Source: Pleurostoma richardsiae (Eukaryota > Ascomycota > Sordariomycetes > Calosphaeriales > Pleurostomataceae). Taken from it: a stretch of 64,000 nt of DNA. A model generated the notes under the pieces. It saw nothing but the letters and a program-made list of their open reading frames with translations. It was not told the DNA's origin and made no database searches. A program made the translations under genes and the position numbers. The stretch is from contig JANBVO010000002.1 in the NCBI GenBank assembly GCA_030052745.1, positions 806,001-870,000 on the forward strand, written 5' to 3'. Positions 11,090 to 21,462 of this stretch are shown here, one piece after another (within the stretch, counting starts at the first letter, position 1; every line of letters starts with the position of its first letter).

Positions 11090-11866
11090 GGGAATTCTAC
11101 TTCGTGCTTGGGTCCATCAGCGTGGCTGCTTGGACCTCTTCTTTCCCTTTTAGGTCCCATCCGCGATGAGCACGCGGTTACCGACGCACGTCGATACACG
11201 AGAGACGATTTATACGGCAGAGGAGGAAAGCAAACTAGAGTGCTCTTTTTGGCTTCGGCATATCTTCAGGGAAGGAAGGATGATAGCATGGGGTTGGCGT
11301 TTTAGAGACAAGGGCCCGCCTTCTAACCTGCTTCTTTGTGAGACGGGGAGGCAATGAGCCCACTCAGGGGAGCATTTGGATCTCCATACGCTTCACCGAT
11401 GCTGGATTGGCTTTCTGCTTTGGGGAGACTGCCATTGGTCACGACGAGCTCCAGGGACGGGCAGAACATGTGCCGATAGATGGGATAGACTGGATGACCT
11501 TACCTGAAGAACAGCACCGGATGAAGGCGGGCTAGGCCGAGATGTCGAGGGAGGGGAGACAAAAGGCCAGATCAACCAAGCAGTTTAATAGTCGATGTGT
11601 ATCGTACAAGACACGGATACCCCCTTTTTTTTCGCTACTGTTCAAGCAGGCACCTTCGCCTTTTTTTCTGCTTCTCGAGTCCGTGTGATCGTGGTGACTG
11701 AATGAGAACATAAGCCGCGACTCAATTGAAAAGAGATATATATGTATCCGATTTGCATTTCTCAAGTGTCAAACAACATGCTGAGGCATATATATAAGCC
11801 AGCAGACATACATCAAACCGCCGGTCTCCCTTCTGAACCCGCATCTAGAACCGCACCTCCAGCTCT
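11090..11866. other. Convergent 3' region
   Basis: This lies between the stop codons of two convergent genes and presumably holds both 3' untranslated regions. T-rich and A-rich runs near 11620-11670 and 11730-11755 could serve polyadenylation. I see no gene. Confidence 0.5.
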
Positions 11867-13835
11867 TCAATTCACAATATCCACAAACCTCTGCGGCGCC
11901 AGCACCCGCTGCTCCTCCCCCGCGTCCAGCCTCGCCGGCACGTCGCTCGCCCAGCTGCTCTTGAGTATGTACGCCTTGACGTCGAACTGCGCCCCGCCGC
12001 CCTTGCCCGCCGCGCCCGCGTCCACCGTCCCCGTCAGCTGGTCCATGTCCCCCTGCGCGAAGTACAGCAGCGTGCCGGCCGCGGCCCCGCCGCCCGCGTA
12101 CACCTCCAGTATCGACCTGTCGAGGATGCCCCGCACCGCGAAGGCTGCCTCGCGAGTGCCGTCGCTCCCCGCGGTGACGGACGCCGGCTCGAGGGCGAGC
12201 GAGGTCCAGACGTCGACGTGGGCCGCCTGCGTCCAGTTCGGCACGTTGCGGCGGAGCGTCACGGTGCCGGTGATGTTGCCCTTGGCGGACGACGAGGACG
12301 ACCCGGACGACAGAGAGGGGTACGTGACGTTGAGCACGACGGAGACGCTCTCGCCCGTCTCGCCGCTCTCGAAGACCAGGCTGGCGGTCGCGGAGCCGCC
12401 GGGGGCCAGGTCGGCGCGTACGGTCCAGGCGAACTCGAGCGGCGGGTTGTCAGCGTAGACGGCGTTGAGGCCGGTGACGTCCGCCTCGTCGACGATGGTC
12501 CCCTGCCGGATGGGCGTGGTGTCGGCGGGCCGCGAGATGAGCCGGTACGATTCGTCGAGCCAGTGCTCGCGCGCGACGGTCATGCAGTGGCGCCAGCCCT
12601 CGCTGCTCGTGGGGGTGCCACCTGCGTACGCGGTCGAGGTGGCCCAGCTGATGGACAGGACGTTGTCGTCGGGCCCGGCGCCGGGCTCGTACCAGAAGGC
12701 AGTGGCATACGTGTCCGGGCCGAAGTCGTAGTCCTGCAGCCAGTAATTGGTTCCCGTGACTGGCGCTCCGGGCACCACAATTGGCGTGAAGGTCTCGCCG
12801 TCGAAACGACCTGGCATGTAGCGCACGGCGGAGCCGCCCGGGCCGGAAGACCGGCCGTTGCCGATAGAGATGAGCAGGAGGTAGACGGTATCAATGACAG
12901 CTCCGTCGGCGCGGCGGCGCGGGATGGTCAAGAGCTGGGGGCATTCGATGAAGCCAGCGGCCGGGTCAGGCGTCCATTGAGAGGTCTGCGTCCAGTTGCG
13001 CAGATCGGAGGACGCCCAGAAGGCGACGGCATTCTCAAATGTGGTGGCCATGATCCACTTCTGGGTGAAGGGGTGGAAAATGACTTTGGGATCCCGGAAT
13101 CCGTGTCGGTTGAGGGATATGATTGGGTTCGCCGGATCCTCGTTGAAGGTCTCACCGCCATCGTACGAGTAGGCCACCGACTGAGCTTCTTGCGCCGATG
13201 TCCAGGAGGTGAAGAATGCCAGCACATTGTCCACGCCTGCCTTGGTCGCGTTGGCCGGGAAGAAGCCCGAGATATTGTCCTTGTCTATGATGGCGCTGCC
13301 GGACCAGATGGAGCCCGTCGCGTCTGTCTGCTGGATGGCTACAGGCTGGTCCTGCCAGTCATAGAGGTTCGTGGAGGTTGTGTGACCCCAGTCCTTGTTC
13401 ACACCGTTCCCGTCAACGGTTTCGCCATCTGCACATGTTCTGTTAGCGATCTGTGTTTATCTGCGCCGCACCTGCCAGTTTGTGCACCGTAAGAGTTCGC
13501 CCGAGCCGGGAAGGGCTGAGACAACCAATTCGGAGTCAGAAGCGCAGTGTCTGGCAGCGCGCCTTGTCCCACCGAGTCCATAGCCGCAAGGGCCATTCAT
13601 AGCGGACGGCAAACTCACACTGGTAGTACATATGCCAGACCCCCTTAGTGTCTCTGAACAAGCCATTTGGGTCGTTTGTCCAGTTCTCCAGCGGGGAGAA
13701 GTGCACTTGGGGTCGCCAATGCCCAGACCTGCTGGGCGTCTGTCTCTTGCTCGCTGGCATGGCTGCTGCGGGTTCTACGAAGACCCCCAAGCCGCCTAAC
13801 AGCACCGGAACGAAGGGTAAGAGCAAGTCCCACAT
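11867..13835 (-). CDS. Secreted GH32 invertase (beta-fructofuranosidase)
   Basis: A glycoside hydrolase family 32 enzyme expected to hydrolyse sucrose or other fructosides outside the cell. Two exons, 13835-13619 and 13428-11867, joined across a 190-nt intron (GTGAGT to TGCAG), give 592 residues. Splicing restores MYYQY followed by [18 protein letters not shown], the normal GH32 course. The signature WTNDPNGLF carries the nucleophile Asp55; FRDPKV (Asp185) and FIECPQL (acid/base Glu234) are present. The N-terminus [19 protein letters not shown] looks like a signal peptide; an in-frame ATG 19 codons upstream (13892) is an alternative start. The C-terminal beta-sandwich is present and includes a Ser-rich loop. 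Exo-inulinase or fructosyltransferase activity cannot be excluded. Confidence 0.92.
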
Positions 13836-14883
13836 TGTACGGACTGTATGGAGCCCGGCGCAAGGCAAGTTAATCCCGAGCGGAGGTGCCAAAGCAATGG
13901 GGTCAGCTGGGTAAAGCAGGGGTTCCCTGGGTGAAAGAATAGGAGAGTCGAAGAGGCGGGAGGGAGAGGAGAGAGGTCGTCGCTTGTTCTCCCTTCCGAG
14001 ACCACCGCCTCATGGCTGCCAGGTGCCGGGGACGGTCTGTTTTAAGTTCAGTGCAAACAGTGATTTCGGAGAGCCTCTGGCACCAGTCACTGGGGTCCAA
14101 CGGAGAGTCCAACGAAGTGCCGAGCGTCAGCGGTCCAAGGAAACAGAAACAAAAACAGAAGAAACAGGGAACCAGGAAACCGAGGTCGCCCCTGCTGAGG
14201 TGGTACCGGAACAGAGAGGATGGCCGGGGCAGGCCTTGTTCCCTCGGGCCCGCGTCTGCCTGGGTCCCGGGGTGCAGGAGGATGGAGAAAGCGCAAGGAA
14301 GAGCAGCTGAGACATGGGGAAGAAGACGAGAAAGACGTTAAGACGGCATCGTGTGCTGGGGCGCGTGTGATCAGGCCGGGTCAGGCGAGCTAACGGGTCA
14401 TGCCAAGGGGGTCAATCGTTGGAGGGGGACTGCTCTGCTACCCCACAGTGCCCGCACCGCAGGCCCTGGTGCTCGTGCTTGGCGCTATTATGCGACGCGA
14501 CGCTACGCTGGGATTTGGAGAAAAGAGGATCATCCATGCATGGGGGAACCTTAAAAGGGCCGTGGTATGATGGCATCAACATGGCCCAAAGGGGAAAGGC
14601 GGTGAGGCCACACACCACCTGTTTTTAGCCTGTCTTAGTCACCAAGCAAGCTATTTACATTAATTTTCTGCCGCCAGGAGGGAAGCAGGTCGGATGCTCC
14701 CGCCGCCCCTTACCAACACCCACCTACCTACCTGCCTACCTACCTACCTAGGTGCCTCCGTTGGAGACACAAATGACGGGACGACAGCAATAGGGGATCG
14801 AACAAACACCCGGACCCGTGACGGCAGCATCCATCTTACACGACGTATCTGCTGCGACCACCTGCAGCACCACACGCATCATC
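13836..14883. other. Divergent intergenic with a CCTA repeat
   Basis: This is the promoter region shared by the invertase gene and the small DUF4536 gene. A purine-rich stretch (GAAACAGAAACAAAAACAGAAGAA) lies near 14137-14165 and a CCTA repeat at 14722-14750. Reading frames here are short and overlapping, without motifs. Confidence 0.5.
14722..14750. repeat. (CCTA)n tetranucleotide tract
   Basis: Imperfect tandem CCTA units, one changed to CCTG. It lies about 135 bp before the ATG at 14884. Similar ACCTACCTA runs occur elsewhere in this window upstream of genes, for example near 47430-47450. Confidence 0.8.
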
Positions 14884-15307
14884 ATGGCCGCCGACAAGCT
14901 CCCCACCGTCCAATCGCTGGACAAGCCGGAGAAGCTGCAGGACCTGCTCAAGGAGGACCGCAAGGAGGACTGTCTGCCGTGCCGCGTCATAGGTGAGTAG
15001 CCTCGGATGCCTCTTCTGGGAAAATACTCTGCTCCCGCCCCTCTCTCGGCCTCCTATTGTCTTGCCTGCACATTTGTTCTGGCTTCACCCGATGCCTCCC
15101 GATTGATGGCTGACCACTAGATTAGGTGGCAGTGCATTCCTAGGACTCGCCGCATACAGCTACGTCTCCGGGACGTCACAGCTCGAGAAACAACGTGCAG
15201 CAATTGTCGCCAGCAAGTCCATGTTCGGCATGCGAAGCCGCAAGCTGGGCATCGCGAGTATCTCGCTGGGTCTGGCGTGGATGGGCCTGTGGAGGCTCTT
15301 CCGGTGA
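14884..15307 (+). CDS. DUF4536-type small mitochondrial membrane protein (DMAC1-like)
   Basis: Two exons, 14884-14992 and 15126-15307, with a 133-nt intron, give 96 residues. The centre reads DCLPCRVIG, then GGSAFLGLAAYSYVSG, a hydrophobic hairpin with a CxxC at its start, and a second hydrophobic segment LGIASISLGLAWMGLWRLF at the end. This arrangement matches the DUF4536 family, whose animal member DMAC1/TMEM261 helps assemble the distal membrane arm of respiratory complex I. A role in complex I assembly here is inferred by homology. The start is the first ATG that leaves a short charged N-terminal helix before the CxxC. Confidence 0.75.
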
Positions 15308-16189
15308 CGTCTTGCCGACTGGCATGAAACCCTCACTCTCCGCTCCATAACCAACGTACTGTCAGTGTATCCGTATTGCTTCTAGGTGTACAGAGTAAGA
15401 GGAAAAGGTTGAGAAGGTCAATATGGCGTTCAGGGTCCACGGCAGCCTTGGTATCCCCACTGGAGCGTCACAGAGGTTCTGCATGATGCAGTCTCCCGCC
15501 TTGCCCCGTGGCAGAACAATATCGGATGAAACGGCCTTTTCAGGGCGGTTCACGTCGTCGATAGTCTGCAAACCGGGGTCTTCCTCCCTGCAGGTTTCAC
15601 GGGATGCATGCGGAAATATTCCACAGCAGAAGAGCAGGAGGAGCACCGTTCATTGGCCGCCAGCTAGACACATCTGGCGCCATATAGAAGTCAAGGTTGG
15701 CCAGACAAGACAACGGCCCGACCACGATGGCTGCAGATTTCGTGTATGTGATATTGTATGTAGAATGTCTTCAGATGGCAGGGCCACCGCCCGCTGCTGC
15801 CTACAAGGCCAGATAGGAGAGCCACGCGGCCGAACTCCGCCTCCAAGGCGATATAAAACGGATATTTTCACATTATGCCAGTGGTGCTATGTGTCCAACT
15901 GTGCCTCATGACTGCTCTCTCGGCGTTTCTTCGTTTGCAAGCCCATCCGTAGTCAACATCTTAGCGAACCTCTGTCACAGCTTCTTATACGGGGTCTACA
16001 AATGTCCGGAGCTCCTATCCAAATCGGAGCAGGGCCGGCGGCCTCGAGCCCTCCACCAAACACCCTCACCATCCGGATTCACCACGAGAAGGATCCTTCA
16101 CAGCGACTTTCAGCGTGCGGCTAACGTCGGCCAGCACAACCGAGACCAAATGCAGTTGTTCGCGTGTCCATCAAGTTTGGATCGGCGCT
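15308..16189. other. Intergenic, no clear gene
   Basis: It contains open frames up to about 160 codons (15423-15911, +) with no recognisable domain and composition unlike the verified genes. The right part runs into the bZIP relic, and some of it may be degenerated upstream coding sequence of that gene. Confidence 0.45.
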
Positions 16190-16468
16190 GACACCACCAG
16201 CGACCTCTCTCTCCGCACCGTCCTCAGCGATCGCGCAACCACGTCGCCGCTCGCCTCCACCAAGTATCGTGCCAAGACGAAAGCGACCATCAGCCGTTTC
16301 GAGGCGAACTCCAAGTTAGTCTCGGAACAGCGTGAAGTTCTCTCACATAGGGTAGCAATGCTCAAAGACGAGGTACTGGCCCTCAAAACAGAACTTTTGA
16401 AACACAGCCGATGCGACTGCTCTCACCGGATCTGCCACGTGCCGCCAGATTTCTGTCGCCTGTATTGA
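16190..16468 (+). pseudogene. Frameshifted relic of an ATF/CREB-type bZIP factor
   Basis: The downstream frame encodes ASTKYRAKTKA followed by a leucine-zipper-like helix and DEVLALKTELLKHSRCDC, the hallmark of fungal ATF/CREB bZIP proteins. The first half of the basic region, RNHVAAR, sits in a different frame immediately upstream (about 16228-16250), so a 1-nt indel splits the DNA-binding motif. The conserved order is RNxxAAxKYRAK. No intact activation or N-terminal part is recognisable upstream. A sequencing error could also explain the shift, but its neighbourhood holds other broken genes. Confidence 0.65.
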
Positions 16469-16646
16469 GGCGAAGAAAATGAATATATGAGAGTCGAAGC
16501 CTCGCTTGTCATCCACGGAGAGGTGCGAGATCGTAGCAGTGTCGTAGATGTATGTCCGGAAATCTACTTCATGCACATTAAGGGAGCTGGCTCCATTGGT
16601 GACCGACCACAGTGCTTGATGTACAAAAATCTTTCTAGACAGTGGT

Positions 16647-17498
16647 CTAAGAACTAAGCTCTGGTCTGTAGCCTGCAGGATCCAACTCCCACCTTGGATT
16701 TTGGTATTCCGTAGGAGCAGCTGTCGGACCTTGACGGTGTTGGCCATCTCCTGCTAGATAGACGTCTCCTTGAACCTCGTCTTTGATCGTGTTGCCTCCA
16801 TTGACTCCGGAGTCCTTGGCACCCTGTGCCGTCATGTCTCTCCTTCTAAATTGGAAGAACATGATACCGCTAGCGATCCATGTCAAAAGTAGGACAGCGG
16901 CGAGGGCGACACCAACAGCAATGGCAGTGGTATTCGTGCTGGATGCTTTAGCAGCCGTGGTGACTGTCGCCGTCGTGGTCGTTGTTGTTGAAGTCCCAGA
17001 ATTTGCCGTCGACGAGGCGTTTGATGACACCGCAAAGAGCTCACCCCAGCTAGGAGTAAAAGTCGTACTAGAGCAGCAGTTACCTTCGTATGCACAGCAC
17101 CATGAGCCGCTATTCTGGTTCGCGTTGCAGGCAATAATATTGACAAAGGAACTGTTTCCACCTAGAGACCAAGTCAGAGGCGTTGGTGCGGATACGAGCA
17201 TCGTCAGAGTCTTGCAAATCATACCATTCGTGTTGGCCAAGCAGCTCTGGGGACATGACGTTGAAGACCAAGAGTCGTCTGTACAGCCTCCACGATAGTG
17301 ATAGCCGTTGCCAACACTTAAACAAAAGCCGGTTGTGGTGCAATAGTCGTCAGAATAACAACAGACGCTTGCTGCATTGTTCGGCAAGCATGCCTTGTAG
17401 TCGACAGGAACTGTTACTCCGTCAGGGAAGAAACAAGTCGCAGCGGCAAGGCTGGGGACGAATAGCGCAGACACGAGAACCTGAAGCTGCGTCGGCAT
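16647..17498 (-). CDS. Cys-rich single-pass membrane protein (paralogue of 18155-18995)
   Basis: One uninterrupted frame gives 283 residues from the ATG at 17498 (MPTQLQVLVSALF, signal peptide); an upstream in-frame start would spoil the signal sequence. The ectodomain has the pattern CCYSDDYCTTTGFC, then GGCTDDSW and CPQSC, and later SWCCAYEGNCC. A Ser/Thr-rich stalk (about 155-185) precedes one transmembrane helix (about 188-212) and an RRR stop-transfer signal, leaving a cytosolic tail of about 70 residues. The CC-x4-C-x3-GxC and GxCTDxxW motifs recur in many uncharacterised Pezizomycotina membrane proteins. A sensor-like surface role is possible from layout, but no function is established. 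It is divergent to its paralogue across 656 bp. Confidence 0.75.
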   Translation of the reverse strand: MPTQLQVLVSALFVPSLAAATCFFPDGVTVPVDYKACLPNNAASVCCYSDDYCTTTGFCLSVGNGYHYRGGCTDDSWSSTSCPQSCLANTNGMICKTLTMLVSAPTPLTWSLGGNSSFVNIIACNANQNSGSWCCAYEGNCCSSTTFTPSWGELFAVSSNASSTANSGTSTTTTTTATVTTAAKASSTNTTAIAVGVALAAVLLLTWIASGIMFFQFRRRDMTAQGAKDSGVNGGNTIKDEVQGDVYLAGDGQHRQGPTAAPTEYQNPRWELDPAGYRPELSS

Positions 17499-18154
17499 GC
17501 TGGCGACATCCACGAGGCGAGGCTTATATTGGAATGGAGAGAGGATGATGGCGATGACAAAGGGGGACGAACACATTTATTAAACGAGGAAGAGGTGACA
17601 TCGATTCATCCATGTCCTCGACCCGTGTAATTCAAGCCCCTAGGATGGGGGTACATATCGAAGTCGATCGGTCCTGCTGCTCGTACAGCGCTTACGGCTG
17701 AGTTCCCAGCTGGCCACGGCTCTATCTTTAAGGCCTGCAATTGGACCGGTCTTGAGGGCGGAGGGAATCCTCTTGGTTTCAGTCTGGATTATTGGCTACA
17801 TACAGGGACTCTTATCTCGAACTTCCACCACAGCCCCTGATCCCCCACCCGTCTAATTGCCCAAAATAGTATTAGTGTCTTCGTTGCCAAAACGTCGTTT
17901 TGACAGCTGGGGTTGACTCTCGGTGTCTATCGGCCAATAATATCTTCAGAAGGGCTCTGAAAGGAACCTGCACAAGTCGACCTAGCCAAGCTGTCGATGC
18001 GAATAACGCTGCAATTACCTGAGGGCAATAGGATGCATTCTGGCGTGGAAGGGCGATTGGACCCGTGTGACTGTAAGACCATGGCTAACCTGGCCCGAGG
18101 AGTCCCTCGTTTCAGTCATACCTAAAATTCTAGACGTCGAGGATCCTCTTCACG
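17499..18154. other. Divergent intergenic between two Cys-rich membrane protein genes
   Basis: It contains the promoters of both genes. I see no coding frame or clear regulatory motif that I can name. Confidence 0.5.
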
Positions 18155-18995
18155 ATGATGTCTCTCGTCCTAATATTACTTTCTTTGCATTCCTTACGGG
18201 CCGTGGCTAATAGCACTACCTGTTGGAACCTCGGTGGCGACAGTCTCGCCGCGAATCTCACGGCCTGCGATCCCTCCTCTACGATTAGTCCGTGTTGCAA
18301 TTCCAACGACTTCTGCTTGTCTAACGGTCTATGTCTGGACGCTGGTGTCGACAATTATTATGCGCTCCAAGGCTGCACTGACCCGGGATGGGGATCGCCG
18401 TGTAACAAAGCTTGTGGCGACATTGTATCCGGTAAGTTCTTGAATTTTGCTCTGTCGGAGACTACGGCAGCCTATCGCTAATAGACCTGGTGCTCTATCA
18501 GACGTCTACATATATGTGTGGATCTGCAGAACCCTCGATAAGAACACTCTTCAGTACTGCTGCGGCGTCGACTCATCCTGCTGTTCAACTAGCTCAGCCG
18601 TCTCGGCCATGGCGGAATTTACGTCGATCTGGCGAGCACCAGTTACGACTCCCCCTAGTAGTGTCGCTACCACTAGCCTACTTGCATCCTCGTCACAGTC
18701 AACATCCTCGGTTCTGCAGCCTTCGGAGGACACTGGTAAAGAGCTGGGAATTGGTCTTGGAGTTGGGATTCCTCTGTTCATGACTGCTGTTGGAGCAGGA
18801 TTTGTTATTTGGAAGCTACTGCGGAAGCAGGGGAAGAGTTCTCTATCCCAGTTGGAAACTGACCAAAAACAAGACTCTGATCCTGTTGGTATCATACAGG
18901 AGCCAGAAAGATACCACACTCAGCCCACAGAGTTACCTGACATTCACTTGTATGAGATGGAGCACAACTCCCCTATGGTAACTAGATCATACTAA
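18155..18995 (+). CDS. Cys-rich single-pass membrane protein (paralogue of 16647-17498)
   Basis: Two exons, 18155-18431 and 18502-18995, with a 70-nt intron (GTAAGT to ATCAG), give 256 residues. A signal peptide (MMSLVLILLSLHSLRAVA) leads to an ectodomain with SPCCNSNDFCLSNGLC, then GCTDPGWGSPCNKAC and YCCGVDSSCC, the same order as its neighbour. A Ser/Thr-rich stretch, one transmembrane helix (IGLGVGIPLFMTAVGAGFVI) and a charged tail follow. The tail differs from that of the neighbour, so any intracellular partner may differ as well. Function is unknown. Confidence 0.78.
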
Positions 18996-19277
18996 AGAAT
19001 TAACGATGCCAATCCATCATGAATTCAGGACAAAGACAGCGTCTTCATACGCTTACCGCTAGGTGGCATATAGTATTATCCTGCTTCCAAGTTCAGGATA
19101 GCTAATCTCCGACCTGCAGAAGCTTGCTCTTGGAGGTCGAGAAGAGATATCCAGTGAATCAAATATCTCTTCTCACGTGAAAGTTCTTATTGTAATCTCC
19201 AAACTTATTATACAGATTATGATGTTCCTCATGAATTGATGAAATGAAGTTTTCGTCGGTATACAGTCATCATTTTC

Positions 19278-20922
19278 CTAAGGCGCTCTAACTCTCAAAG
19301 CCTCTTCCCATAATTGCCGGACGTCCTCTTCCCCTTCAGATTCGTCCGGCCAGTTGACTTCACGAAGTACATTCCTTGCAGCATCCCAATGGTCTAAACG
19401 AAGTACAGCACTAGCTAGACGCAGCTTTGCGCCAAAAATTAGTATCCACAGCTGCCTCTGTATGTTCTCCGATCTGCTCAGAGAAACGGCGCTCGCCGCA
19501 GCTGCAGCACCGTATAGCACTGTCCAAAACCAGCTTCTCTTATCGAATTTGCCTTCCAGCATTGCCGGTTCCGTCTTTTGGATGCATTCGAGGAATAGCT
19601 CGATGATCCAATTCACCAGATAGGGACTGAGTGCGCCAGGGGGTAGACGGAGGAACATATAAAGCGATGCCATTAAAAAGACGGCTCGGCTCCTTTCAGG
19701 GAAAGCTTCGATCTCTGCGGGCTGCTCGATGATACCGATATGAGTTTTCCACTGGTGGTCCCTGTCAGAACTGGCATAATCATCCGTTTTGCCTCACGTC
19801 TGAGGTTCCGGCAACGGATAGTAGATTGCTTGAACGATCGGAGAATGCGCTCTGAAGAACGGAATGTGTTCGACCGCAATACCACGTCCTCGAGGACAGT
19901 CTCTTGAAGCCCTAGCGTAATGTGAGTTCAACGAATAGTTACGGATTTCCGCGAAGACGGAGACCGAACCGAGACCTACATTCGTATCATGCAGTGGAGA
20001 GGGCTAGAACCCGCCTGACACATTTCCTCAACTGTAATGCTTAGCAACCTGCCGAGTCCCCCGATGTGAGTGTCTATAAGTCCCATGTCAAAACCAATGC
20101 AGTCATAGAAGGCTGCTTCTAAAAGGGCAAGCATAGCGATAGCCGTAATCGTCACCTCGCTGTTGGCCTTCTGCCGGTCGTCCAGTTGTTCGTTGACGAA
20201 ACGGCAGGTTTCTAACCTGTGATGTAGAAGTGGCACCTTGACCTCCTTGAGGGAACTGCCTAACCATACTGAACTGATGCAGGCGAAGATAAGGGACGAG
20301 TGGATATATCCGGGATTGCTAACAGTTTTCTCTACACTGGACTTGGTTAGCCATACCAGGACAGATTGAAGGGACGACAATCATGTTCTAGGTGTAGCAT
20401 ATTTGCTTACACAAATGAAGCATCCCAGATGCTCTTTGGTTTGTCAAGCCGATTTCTTTGGTGCGCGACTGGATCCGAATGAGATCAGCCGAGGCCTTCG
20501 ATCATCACAGATACGTATCCACAGATGGGACCTACAGGCATGAAAGAGCCGTCTTGAAGAAACTGATAGGTCAATGGGAATGCCAATGAAGAAGTGATTC
20601 GGTGCTTTATTCCGGAATGATTCCGCCCTCTTGATCGAGGTCACTTGGGTTGAAGGATCTACGCATCCTTCTAGCAGGACGAAAGGGTCCCTAAAGATGC
20701 ATTCACGTCTAGCACCGGAACAGTTCCCGCTGTCAACGTTCAGTGACACCTCCAGCACCGACGGATACTGCCCAAGCAGGGACGTGTCTGAGATCTGGCA
20801 GGGCCTCTGTCAACGTACCACACCGGCTTTCCCTCATCGCAGCGGATGTGCCTGCTCTTGCAAGCCTGGCAGCCTCTGCTGCTCCTTTCATGGTATCTCC
20901 TCCTCCGTTGCAGCGGCAGCAT
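19278..20922 (-). pseudogene. Probable broken Zn2Cys6 transcription factor 1
   Basis: From the ATG at 20922 the frame encodes RGCQACKSRHIRCDEGKP, the first half of a Zn2Cys6 cluster, but no splice choice restores all six cysteines: removing 36 nt recovers only PCLGSIRRC. Further down lie a regulator-like middle part (19976-20380) and the typical C-terminus (19278-19673, MASLYMFLRLPPGAL to REVNWPDESEGE). An intron GTAGGT to GCTAG at about 19981-19913 joins IRM to ASRDCPRGRGIAVEHIPFF. After PEPQT the frame meets a TGA (about 19795), removable only by a 36-nt intron, shorter than any confident intron here (48 nt). Stops also interrupt the middle. I read it as a decayed gene; a multi-exon functional gene is less likely. 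Confidence 0.6.
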
Positions 20923-21462
20923 TTCTCCTACGTCGTGATCTTGCAGTCGAGAACGGTAGATATCTTGAAGCGCGTGGAGGAAACCGATATAGCAAACGTG
21001 GTCATCTCGCGAAAGAGTTTGGGATAAGCACTCACATCCATTTGTGGCCAACCCCACTTCCCTCCTTGTAGCAGTGGATTGCACAGCCACCTTTCCGTAT
21101 TGCTTGTAGTTTGCAGGTGAAATGTCTGGTCACAGCCTGGGGAGATCGCAAGTCTCATTCCAGACAAGCCAGTGCACCGCTTCTTCCCCTTGGCTCAGCC
21201 CGTCACTGCATGTCAAGAGCGCCGTGACGTTTCGACATCTTGACAATTGGACAACGACTGTCTTAGATCCGTTGTCGTCTTCAACGATGTCGTGTATGAT
21301 GTTCGAAGCAATTCGGTGATTCTGATATCTTCAGGAATGAACTCATGCTTCGTCGTCGACAGTCGTCCATCTTCTCCTGCCGCAGCGAAGGCGGCCGCTT
21401 CCTCGGCTCGTACCACGGCTTCAGCAGCGGCGGCATGCACCTCGCTGCACCAGGGTCCTTCC
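20923..21462. other. Intergenic between two broken regulators
   Basis: It holds the upstream sequence of the first relic and the 3' flank of the second. Short frames here (for example 21247-21519, +) have low-complexity Ala/Ser content and no domain. Confidence 0.45.

Noticed and set aside
12218-13492. Plus-strand frame of 424 codons over the invertase
   Set aside because: It mirrors the GH32 coding strand and crosses its intron; composition is typical of a shadow frame.
15423-15911. 162-codon plus-strand frame
   Set aside because: No domain, no signal peptide, biased composition and no support from splice signals; left as intergenic.
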